Both the position numbers and the translations under genes were made by a program. From contig NJFT01000024.1 in assembly GCA_002221725.1 (NCBI GenBank), positions 62,001 to 126,000 on the forward strand: a stretch of 64,000 nucleotides of DNA. Reading direction: 5' to 3'. The stretch comes from Scedosporium boydii (Eukaryota; Ascomycota; Sordariomycetes; Microascales; Microascaceae). Under the pieces are notes generated by a model. It was given only the letters and a program-made list of their open reading frames with translations, searched no databases and was not told the origin of the DNA. Each line of letters opens with the position of its first letter. Within the stretch, counting starts at the first letter, position 1. Shown here piece after piece: positions 11,173-20,370 of this stretch.

Positions 11173-12995
11173 CTAGTCATCTCTGTCTTCTTGTTTTCTC
11201 ACTTGTGATGCTATCCTCTGGTTCAGTTCGTCATCCTCTGCGCCCATGTATTTCAGTATGCTCCGCATAGCTTCTCGCATTTCGCGACGCTCCTCTGGGT
11301 CAGCCGCTTCAGGCTCTGGTGTCAGAGGCGGCGGCGCCTTCCCATATAGTGCCGCTATCTTTGCCGAATACTCCTCGCGGTCTCTTAACTTTTTGACCAC
11401 TAACCGATTTGCATCTGGGGCCCAGAGCAGAGAAGCTGGGTAAACCGTCGCTGGCACAATAGGGAAATTAAACATAGAAAAGAGTCGGAACTGAGTTAAA
11501 AGATACATCGTATCCACAGAACTGAGGGAATAATTGAACCAGTATCTCCTCGTATCCAAAGTTTCGCGCATAATGCTGCTTAGAGTGACGCCTCCTAGAG
11601 CTGTCTCAAGCTCTAATGTGTCCATGAGGCGCTCCTCTTCCTCAAAGAGATTCATAAGGTAGTCGTAGACCACAGCAAATGGTTCCTCCCATTGTGGCCG
11701 GCAAATCTCCCCAAGAACTCTCCCTGTCAACCAGGATGGGAGTACTATCATGTCAACTGGGCGTGAAACCACCCACTCGAGGTCAACAATGGCCGTAATG
11801 TTACAGTCATCGTCGACCAAGAAATTGCCTGGGTGAAGGTCGGTGAGCTGGAAAACAAAGGGCCCGGAACGACGCGTTTTGGATAGAACTGATGGGCGGC
11901 TGCGCGGAGAAATGCTTTGGTAACCATCTGCTCCCTACAATCGCATTCAGTTTTAACAGCATTTGGATCAGAGCGAAACCGTTCGTCGTGGAATGTAAGC
12001 ATATCTGAGATATAGGTGTCTGTGGAAGTGTATGTCTCGTCAGGCGCCATTGTCTGAGGAGCGCCCTTGTTCTCAAGTATCGTCATGGCGGATATGACAG
12101 GCCGGTTAGACAAGCCGATGCTACCGTCGTCCTGAAATCGATAGCTGCCTATTCGAGGTTGGATTTGGCGGGCGACAGTGAGGAGGATTCGAGATAAACT
12201 TCGGACCATGTTTTCCCTCTTTGTTGAGCTTTTGAATGCATCAACAGTTATCATTTTCCCAAGAGTTGGTTCAAGATATTCAAGCACCATGTAGCCGGAT
12301 GGAATAGAATGTCTAGATGTGGTCGCGGCATAGAAGGATGGCGTGGGTCTGCGTAGGATGGTCGAGATAAATCGACGGAGTGTAAAACGGAGACGGCTGA
12401 GGAAACCAAGTTGGGAGACACGTGTAAACTGTGATATTTGGAACATTTAGCAACAAACGAGGAATGAAATTCCCCAGGAACCTCAAAAGGCCAAAGGGGT
12501 CGTCTCGAAGCTAGGCCTAGAAGGCGAGCAAAGAAGATTGGCACATACATGGCGTCCGTCTCGGAAACCAAACCCATGGAGAAACGGAATACGGATAGAC
12601 GAGCAATTTTCCTGCATCCAAATATAGGTAGCGGCCTCGCAGGCCAATTTCTCGTCTATCGAGCCCGGATTGCGATCCTCAGCTATTTTGGGTGGCAGCG
12701 GACATCTAATGACAACCCTTGTGTTCGCAGCGGTGGTTACGGGTATAACCACGTTGAATCCGCCCGTCATCCATTTTCCGCAATCCTCTATCTTACAGAT
12801 ACCAGACCGGAGGCCAAGATGGTGAGCCACGAGTGATTCCAGTGTCGAGGATTGCGAGGCGAGTGATTGCTTGAATTCATGCACCTCGCGACTGCAGCGG
12901 ATCTTCTCCAAGACATTGGACTCGTCAGCTATAGCCTCTTCGAAGGTGAGGCCCAGGCCACCGGGGAACTCAACACGTTCTTCGGAGTCTGTCAT
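11173..12995 (-). CDS. APH-fold (aminoglycoside/choline kinase-like) protein with an apparent frameshift
   Basis: Fungal member of the phosphotransferase-enzyme (APH) fold. Exon 1 is 12549-12995 (MTDSEERVEFPGGLG...FGFRDGRH). A 120-nt GT-AG intron (12429-12548) follows, then exon 2 from 12428 (FTRVSQLGFLSRLRFT). Family features seen are the N-lobe GGFNVVIPV, the hinge YMVLEYLEPTLGKMI and the catalytic-loop region QLTDLHPGNFLVDDD followed by ITAIVDLEW (the HxxN and D-W elements). The reading frame breaks between KAFLRAAAHQFYPK and GPFVFQLTDLHPGN. Exon 2 is 1,256 nt, one short of a multiple of three. The break maps to an A4 run (minus strand) at 11877-11880, and one missing base there would explain it. 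A 50-nt intron at 11889-11938 would also keep the frame but would remove conserved residues. If the break is real, the gene is a pseudogene. The physiological substrate is unknown. Confidence 0.7.
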
Positions 12996-13625
12996 TAGAA
13001 ACGCGACATGGAGGAGCGGGCGAGCTTCGTTATATTCTCTGGGAAGAGGGACCCTTAATTTGACATCCCAGGGTCGCGAGAGGCCTCTACATCAAGGCAG
13101 CGTCGCAACTAAATGAGACCAGCAAGGCGCATGAGACGGGCTGGGGGGTTAGTTCTACTCGCTCGATCACCCATTGAAAGAAGCCATAAGCGCGTGAGTT
13201 GCGTGGTTACACAGCAAAATGAAGCAACACCTTGAAACTCGAAAGTCGGTGCCTGTTTCTTCAGATCTCACAAGCATCAAATCTTGCCAGTTCCTTCAAC
13301 CCCAAACACCATCCGTTTGACCACCTCTAGAATCACATTCGGGAACTAGATAGACTTGAAAACATATTTCCTTGTAATATCTTGTATTTAATGGGCTGCG
13401 GCGAAATTGAGACACGCACTCTCCCCAAGCCCACTTCAATTGTCGCAAATCGGACGATATCGGGTAGCACCCGAGATTCTACCGAGCAAGAAGTTGTGTG
13501 CTGATTATCACCGAACAACATCCTCTCGGTGAACAACAGTCTTACCCCTAGACATAGCCCGCGGTAATTGGCTTGTGCGGGTTACTCAATTGCAAGGCCG
13601 TCGAGGCCATATATAGAACCCAACC
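12996..13625. promoter_or_regulatory. Divergent promoter region between the kinase-like gene and DHODH
   Basis: This 630-bp gap separates divergent start codons at 12995 (minus) and 13626 (plus). A TATATA string at 13610-13615 lies only about 11 nt before the DHODH ATG, too close for a canonical TATA box serving that start. Confidence 0.4.
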
Positions 13626-15032
13626 ATGTCCTTGCCGGCTTTTCGCTCCGGGTGTGCCCTACGGGGTTTCCGCTCACGCGTCACACCCAATTCTCTCCAC
13701 GCCACACGCCGATATGCCTCGTCCCAATCCTCCTCCTCCGGAAGCGGTCTAAAGCTCGTCATATATAGCTCCGCCACTGTTCTAGTTGCCTTTGCCGGCT
13801 ATATCTACCTCACCGATACCCGATCTGCTTTCCATCGTTGGGTCGTCCCGCCCGCGCTAAGAGCGATATACCGCGATGCCGAAGATGCCCATCACGCCGG
13901 TACAGCGTCTATGAAGACGCTATATAACCTCGGCCTCCACCCTCGCGAGAGAAGACGAGTTCTCGTCGACCCTAACGATCCCAGCCTTGCGGTTCAGGTA
14001 TACGATACCAAGCTCGACAACCCCATCGGCATCAGTGCCGGCCTCGACAAGGATGCGGATGTCCCAGATGCGCTGTTCGCTCTTGGCGCTGGGATCGTCG
14101 AAGTGGGCGGCTGCACTCCCAAACCCCAACCCGGAAACCCGAAACCTAGAGTATGGAGAGTCCCCAGCATCGACGGCATGGTAAACTGCTATGGGTTGAA
14201 CTCGCGCGGTGCGGATGCTATGGCGAGGACACTCCGTGAACGCATGAGGGTGTACGCACGTTCACGCGGTCTCACGGAGGAGGACATCTTGAGTGGCAAT
14301 GCTGGTGTCCCCGCTGGTAGCTTGCTACCGGGACGCCTCCTCCTCGTCCAAGTGGCCAAGAACAAGGAGACCGCCGAGAAGGATGCTGCTTCTGACTTCG
14401 CCTACTGTGCAAGCCGGCTCGCGCGATATGCGGACGTCATCGTCGTCAACGTTAGCAGCCCCAATACGGCGGGTCTCCGAGATCTTCAGTCTGGAGATAA
14501 ACTAGTCGGACTTTTGGGCGCCGTTGTCAACGCCGTCGAGTCCTCCACCAAGGGCGTACGCCAGACGCCTCCGAAGGTCATGGTCAAGGTCTCTCCTGAT
14601 GAGGACGATGATGACCAGGTTAAGGACATTGTCCGCGCGGTGTGGGAGAGCGGTGTTGATGGTGTTATTGTCGGAAACACGACGAAACGCAAGCTTCAAT
14701 CTATCCCCGCCAACGTCCCCATCACTAACCGCGAAAAGTCGGTCCTTATGATGGCGGATGGTGGATTCTCGGGTCCCTCTATGTACGGCCGCACCCTTGA
14801 CCTTGTCAAGAGGTACAGGAAGTGGCTAGATGTTCCCGCGTTCAAGGACAAGGAGAGGAAGGTTATCTTTGCGACGGGAGGTATTACGAACGGAAAGGAG
14901 GCCTTGGAGATTCAGAATGCTGGCGCGGATGTGGCGATGGTGTACACCGGTCTGGTTTACGGTGGTGCGGGAACAGTAACGAGGATAAAAGATGAGATGA
15001 AAAAGGAGATCAAGGGTGCCAAGAAGGAGTAA
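13626..15032 (+). CDS. URA9: Dihydroorotate dehydrogenase (quinone), mitochondrial, class 2
   Basis: Fourth step of pyrimidine synthesis: oxidises dihydroorotate to orotate with FMN and passes electrons to ubiquinone at the mitochondrial inner membrane. Intronless, 468 residues. The N-terminus is a basic presequence (MSLPAFRSGCALRGFRSR) followed by one TM segment (about 43-63, LVIYSSATVLVAFAGYIYL), the class 2 membrane anchor. The barrel shows PIGISAGLDKDADVPDAL, GGCTPKPQPGNPKPR and NCYGLNS. The NVSSPNTAGLRDLQ segment is the class 2 signature with the catalytic serine. FMN-phosphate motifs ATGGITNG and YTGLVYGGAGTV follow. An acidic insert (DEDDDDQ) lies between strands. Length and layout fit fungal mitochondrial enzymes such as Schizosaccharomyces ura3. 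The symbol follows the Candida-type mitochondrial DHODH and is a convenience. It converges on the phospholipase gene with 229 bp between. Confidence 0.95.
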   Translation: MSLPAFRSGCALRGFRSRVTPNSLHATRRYASSQSSSSGSGLKLVIYSSATVLVAFAGYIYLTDTRSAFHRWVVPPALRAIYRDAEDAHHAGTASMKTLYNLGLHPRERRRVLVDPNDPSLAVQVYDTKLDNPIGISAGLDKDADVPDALFALGAGIVEVGGCTPKPQPGNPKPRVWRVPSIDGMVNCYGLNSRGADAMARTLRERMRVYARSRGLTEEDILSGNAGVPAGSLLPGRLLLVQVAKNKETAEKDAASDFAYCASRLARYADVIVVNVSSPNTAGLRDLQSGDKLVGLLGAVVNAVESSTKGVRQTPPKVMVKVSPDEDDDDQVKDIVRAVWESGVDGVIVGNTTKRKLQSIPANVPITNREKSVLMMADGGFSGPSMYGRTLDLVKRYRKWLDVPAFKDKERKVIFATGGITNGKEALEIQNAGADVAMVYTGLVYGGAGTVTRIKDEMKKEIKGAKKE

Positions 15033-15261
15033 AAGAACAGAAATAGATTTTACGTAGAATAGGGGCTGTATACAACCAACCGCTGGCTTAGAAGGATTTA
15101 CTTGTCCAGTTTATATATTTCATTTGTTGCTTGTATATACAATTCTGCAAGGCGAGGCTTGAGAACCTCCTGACATGAATCCAACCAGTATGAGTCTATT
15201 ATTCGGATATTCCAGAATAACTCTGTCCAACCCTCTTGTCGCATATTATACATAACATTCC

Positions 15262-17655
15262 CTAGCTAAAGAGATCCCCTTCGCCTAGCTTATGACCCTG
15301 ACCCTTCCTGACAAGGCGACGGTAAAGTACGTCCATGTGCATCGTCTCGTACGATTCTCGGGCCTTCTTTTTTCTCTCATAAACTGCCCTAACGCACTTT
15401 TTAATCTGCTCCTTTCCCTCATCGTAGTTGGCCCTCGCGAGCGCGGACACCTTATCCACTTGCTCAGGGGTATAAATGAAATTCCAAGTAGAGAGAAAGT
15501 CGGTAGTTCCCGGGTTGAGACCGGGTACTCGGGGATTCGGAAGCAGTGGGAGATACGCAATGGCTAGGCCAGCTGTTGGGGATGACAGGAGTGACCAGGA
15601 GGAGGGTGAGTGATCGAGGGCCTTAGTGGGCGGCGGGGGAGAGCTTGACCGCTCTTGGGTACTTCCAACCCAAATGGTACAGTAGCCAAGTCCCTTCGGC
15701 GGTGGCTTCTCTGCCTTCTCTTTGTCGCGGGCGGCTCGCTTTCTACCCCGACGCGGGATCCAAAGCCTTTTATCTGCTATTTGCTCAGATTGAGCCTGGG
15801 CAAGCTTCGACTCCGCTTCCTTCACTGTTGCAACTGTTGCCTTGTCCAGATCCTTCTCAGTCTTCTCCAGGGAGTCTTCTTCTTTGGGCCACCCAACGCC
15901 TATTGGCCAGCCCTTTATGTTTCTCTGTCGGGCGTATCCGTCCGTAACGGCAAGCCAGTTATCCTCTTTGATGTCCGCAGAATTATCAAATGCAATGATC
16001 ACATCAACGTTACGACCAGGACGAAGTAAGGGGTACATGGGCAGATTGTTGGACATTCCGGCGTCCATGAGCTGCAGCGTTTCGTTCCGCAGTAGGCTCT
16101 CTGGGGTCGTTTCGGGCAGTTTGCCATACATCCCATATGCGAAGTTTGGGAGCGTAGCCGGGCCGATGGGGTGAACCTTGCTCAAATCGCCGTCCCTGCC
16201 AGTGATAATCTCATCAATTGCGCTGAATCCAGCCAGATCCTTGACAATAGGTCGAATTTCGCGGTAGTAGTGACTAAGGGTGGCGCAGAAGGCGCTCCCG
16301 AAGATTCCCATCATCAATGGCATACGGAGCTCCGGCTGATACACACCGCTCTCTGGAAGGACGTCGCTCCCCTTCCTGAATTTCCGCCCCATCGCCCATG
16401 TTGGGATGCCTGCAGACAGTTCCTCGCAGAAAACTTCATAGGGAGTGATTTCGAACCATTGAAACCACGCTTCTCTCTTTGCGCGTTCCTTCGCATCTTC
16501 GGGGGCAGGGAGCTGTAGTTTGGATGCGTCTGCATCCGCTTCGGGGATTTCGTGTCGGACGGCTGTGTAGATTGGAAGAGGGTTCTGGCCGAATTTTATG
16601 TACTCCCTCTGGTTAGAGATCTTAAGGTCCTTTTCGTTCACTTCGAGATCGCCAACCGGAACGAACAACCTCTCGGCTAGTAGGAGTCCGTAAATGTCCA
16701 CTATGCTGAGTTCCCTGTCGCTGTTGCCTCTTAGTTTCTCGACTAAGCCACGCAGGAGGTACTTGGCGGTTGGAGCGGAGATGAGTGTTTGGAGGGCCAC
16801 GGGAGGATAACCGATGTGGACTCCAGTCCGGCCCTTGACATGATCAAGGACCCGTTGGATGCTGCATTTGCCAATCGAGGAGAAGTTGATGGCTTGTAGC
16901 CAACAGGAGCCACTGACACCGGCGGTATATGTCACGCAGTCCAGGAGTCCATCCTGTTCAGCAGCCAAGAGGGATCCTGTACCCGCAACAAGGGCTCTCA
17001 AACCACCTCCTGATCCGCAGACAGCTATTGTGGGAACGTCATCGGGATGCACATCCTCTTCGTCAAGGTCCAGGTACTTCGCGAGCGCAAACTTAGCGAC
17101 CTGCTTTCTCCGCTCCAGGAATTCCCTCTCTTCGTCACACAACGAATCGGAGACTCTAACACTCGCTGAGTACACGACCTCCGGGTTAAGGATGGGATCT
17201 TGAGCTTCCCGCCAGATTTCATCCGCAAGTGAGCCGGGTTTGTTGGCGAGGTCTTCCTGGAGCTTCAACAAGTAGCTAGGAACGACCTTGGTCCACTCGG
17301 GGAGAATATAATCGACAATCTTCTCCGAGAGTGCACTCCATTCTATGTCCGGCAATGGGTGAAGGTCCGGTACGGTGGTGGTCGTGGCTGTGGGGGAGAA
17401 TGCTGTTTTGTTTTCGGTCTCAGACTCAGGTGATTTCCTTTGCCGCTGGTGGGGTACCAGTTTCTTAACATCATGATGCGGAGAAGTCCATAGCCACACA
17501 ATAACCCCCGTTGTAAGGACTATTGTAGATGTGCCGACCCGCCTGGGTTGAGACTTTCCTCTGGAAGTAAAAAGGCCTCGACGAAAACCGTTGAGCTGGC
17601 GGCGAGCTCCCGGCCTCGCCCAACGTGAAAGCGTGACACCAGCGTGAAACCTCAT
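15262..17655 (-). CDS. plaA: Cytosolic phospholipase A2-type lipase (PLA2_B domain), membrane-anchored
   Basis: Intronless, 797 residues. It belongs to the group IV PLA2/lysophospholipase fold, expected to release fatty acid from phospholipids. The oxyanion loop CGSGGGLRALVAG is at about 213-225. The nucleophile elbow GVSGS is at 246-250, with Ser248 as the expected nucleophile. The catalytic aspartate lies in LMDAGMSNNLPMYPLL. There is no C2 domain, unlike mammalian cPLA2-alpha. The N-terminus is Arg-rich without acids (MRFHAGVTLSRWARPGARR). A hydrophobic segment (about 44-57, TIVLTTGVIVWLW) follows, suggesting a mitochondrial presequence plus membrane anchor rather than a soluble enzyme. 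A Lys/Glu-rich insert near 620-660 interrupts the C-terminal half, with an RRGRKRAARDKEK basic cluster. The symbol reflects similarity to Aspergillus PlaA and is tentative. Confidence 0.88.
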   Translation of the reverse strand: MRFHAGVTLSRWARPGARRQLNGFRRGLFTSRGKSQPRRVGTSTIVLTTGVIVWLWTSPHHDVKKLVPHQRQRKSPESETENKTAFSPTATTTTVPDLHPLPDIEWSALSEKIVDYILPEWTKVVPSYLLKLQEDLANKPGSLADEIWREAQDPILNPEVVYSASVRVSDSLCDEEREFLERRKQVAKFALAKYLDLDEEDVHPDDVPTIAVCGSGGGLRALVAGTGSLLAAEQDGLLDCVTYTAGVSGSCWLQAINFSSIGKCSIQRVLDHVKGRTGVHIGYPPVALQTLISAPTAKYLLRGLVEKLRGNSDRELSIVDIYGLLLAERLFVPVGDLEVNEKDLKISNQREYIKFGQNPLPIYTAVRHEIPEADADASKLQLPAPEDAKERAKREAWFQWFEITPYEVFCEELSAGIPTWAMGRKFRKGSDVLPESGVYQPELRMPLMMGIFGSAFCATLSHYYREIRPIVKDLAGFSAIDEIITGRDGDLSKVHPIGPATLPNFAYGMYGKLPETTPESLLRNETLQLMDAGMSNNLPMYPLLRPGRNVDVIIAFDNSADIKEDNWLAVTDGYARQRNIKGWPIGVGWPKEEDSLEKTEKDLDKATVATVKEAESKLAQAQSEQIADKRLWIPRRGRKRAARDKEKAEKPPPKGLGYCTIWVGSTQERSSSPPPPTKALDHSPSSWSLLSSPTAGLAIAYLPLLPNPRVPGLNPGTTDFLSTWNFIYTPEQVDKVSALARANYDEGKEQIKKCVRAVYERKKKARESYETMHMDVLYRRLVRKGQGHKLGEGDLFS

Positions 17656-20370
17656 GCTCTAGCACCAATATATTGGGCTAGAGATTGTCAATCTTCCGGG
17701 ACGCCGGAGAACAGGGCAGGATGAACCGAATTATATGAGCTTCTGGCTGTGACATCGTTTTTGGGTAAGAGAGAGCGAATGACGTCCGTTGAGGGAACAC
17801 CAGAACGAAGTGGGTTAGTTATCGGTAGCTCTCGGGATTGTTGGTGATGTCAGTGTTATAAAGGTACAGCAGTGTTCGGCTAGTATTTGCGTCAAGAATT
17901 TGTACGTTGCTATCACCCATCTGAGAGCAGGAATCACCGTCCTCATCGGCCCCTGACTAGCCCACGAAGAAGAGACAATGGAATCAATCGCCCTTTTCCA
18001 ATTGGAAAAAGGCATCGTTAGGGTCTCACCTTCAAGCTTTAGTAGATTACCGACATTCCCATTGAATCAGGTTTATTATGTTTCTCTCATCCTTCGTACT
18101 CCGAAGCTGGATTGAACACTCCGATCAGTTGACGGCACTTGCAGTCTGCGCGGTGCCAGGTGCCACCTGTACAGCTCAGAAGAAGCATGGCCTGGAAGAA
18201 GGCAGGGCTAATTCGGGCAATGCCATAGTGCCAACCAAAGGCGACAGAAAAGGTTCCGGGGACCTTCGCTTCCGAAACAACATTTTGAAGCATGTGTGAA
18301 CAGTGACTGTTGTCAGTGTAGATCTCACGTCTTGGTCCGGCGATAACAGAATAGTATTGCCATGTGTACACAGGCATTGTTTTGTTCTGCCGATTCTTTT
18401 TCTCGTTAGGTAATCAGCCTGAGGGAGCGACTTTGGCCCAAAGTCTGATGATCGGTTGAAACAGAAGTGATCAAGATTTGTCCAGATCCACTCTCGAACA
18501 TTTCGGTAGGACACCGTCAAACTGTATTCTGGTTCCGAAAAACAGCTCAAGGTAATAATCTAGAAGGCTGGATGGTCAGGAAGACGGCTCGGCTCTTCTT
18601 AGAGGGCTCTGACCTCTTCTTAACAGATCCCGTATTATAAGTCCATATCACCGCTACTGCAATACCACGGGGTTGGGTGGGTCGAACTCTGGCATCCGGT
18701 CACTTATTCACTTTGTCGCTTCTCGGTGAAAATCATCGCAAGATTGGGAGAAGTCCGGCGCATTCCAATTGGAATGCTGCTCCTGAAAAGGAGACTCATG
18801 CAGTCCCATTTGAGCAGCGTCCAGGAATCTCGGTACAGAGACAACCTTCTGGGTCCGTTTTCTTTGAGAGATTTGGATGGAGAAACGAACTGCCCAGGGG
18901 AATTAAAACAACTAATCGTTTGCGACCAATGATGCGCGTCTTTCCGGACTGCCAGATGCAGCCCCTGCCGTTGGAGAGGACCCCAGCCATGCCCGATTCA
19001 GGTTAGGCCAGCCACTCTCCCCTATTACTCTTAAAGTTGCCCAAGGCTTTGCAGTAGAAAATTACCATGATAATTACGGAGGAGGGTCTGAGGTGCAATC
19101 TACTCTTGTACTCCGTACCTGTTACCTGAAATTGCAAGCGGTGGGAGCAAGGGAGCACGCTGAGAAGGCGCTCGAATCGTTCTCCGCTATCTACTAGTTG
19201 AACAAGTCGAGGTGGTCATTGATGAACTGCTCGAAGAAAACACGTTGTATCTACTTCGTATTAACACTTGTATTTCGTACTCTGCGAAAGTAACGGATAC
19301 GGTTTCAAGAAATATGGAATCAGTGTGGTGCATACGAAGTGGTACCAAGTACACTTCAATCTTGGCTTCTGCAGTTGCTCGCACAGTATCTCTGCTGGCT
19401 CCAGTGTCTTTCATTTCAGGGGAAAGTCCTCGAGTTGAATACTGTGTACAAAATTGCCTTTCTCTTCCGCAGCTAGAGTTCCCGAGCTGTCAAAGTATCC
19501 AAAGTATCTTAACACAGTGCAAAGTATCCAGAAGTGTCTGAGCTCTCCCCAGGTTAGGAGAAATAGGGACGAGCAGGAACGAACCACATCCATCGATTCT
19601 CCCCTCCCCTGGTCGCCCTCCAAATTAGGGGAAACAGCGAACAGCAACGAAAAAAAAACCAATTTCAGTCGTCCATCGCACCCAACCTTCTCATCTCTCG
19701 ATCCTACCTCCTTCCTCGTGTCCAATCCTAAAAATCCCTTTCGCGTCATTCATTGACTTTTACATCTGTTTATCGTTCCCAACCTTCGGCTGCAATCCTT
19801 TCGCCGTGTCGCCTCGTCGGCCAATTTCTTGTCTATCCCTTCCTCCTTCTTTCACTCTCTTCCCCACGGGCAGTAGCTTGCGACATTCCACGTAGCCAGG
19901 CACTTGTTATCTCTACAAACAGCTTTTTGGTATGTGCAGGTGCTCTCCACCATCAGCTTCCATCCCCCATTCTGCGATATCATTAGTTCTGCATCAGGAA
20001 GAAGGCTATGGCTTTGCTCAAGAGCTTGAATGGCCTCGTGTTTCGACCCCTGAGCCATCACCCGACAGTCCCATTTCAAGTTGGAGGATGCCTGAGTCCG
20101 GCGCTCTTTCTTGGGACAAACGGTTTGGTTCTGCGAGCCACTCTTGCCGCCCAGCCATCTTCATCCTGCCTTCCGTGTCTTGATTTCCCTCTTATCTACC
20201 CTGCTCCTACATTTCCTTTTTAACCAGAGCTGAGGAAGCCGGGCGTGGCACATTCCACCTGCACCATGCTAATCTTCCCTTGACCAAACAGATACCCTCC
20301 ATTTTCTGCCTTCTAGAACCGTTCTACCTCGAGGTAGACCTTCCGCTTCTCGACACTTCATATAATCGTC
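17656..20370. other. Intergenic region with the septin promoter and leader
   Basis: This 2.7 kb holds the promoters of the phospholipase (to the left) and the septin (to the right). The last 700 bp before 20371 are C/T-rich, as in long fungal 5' leaders. Only short frames are present, none with a recognisable domain. Confidence 0.45.
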
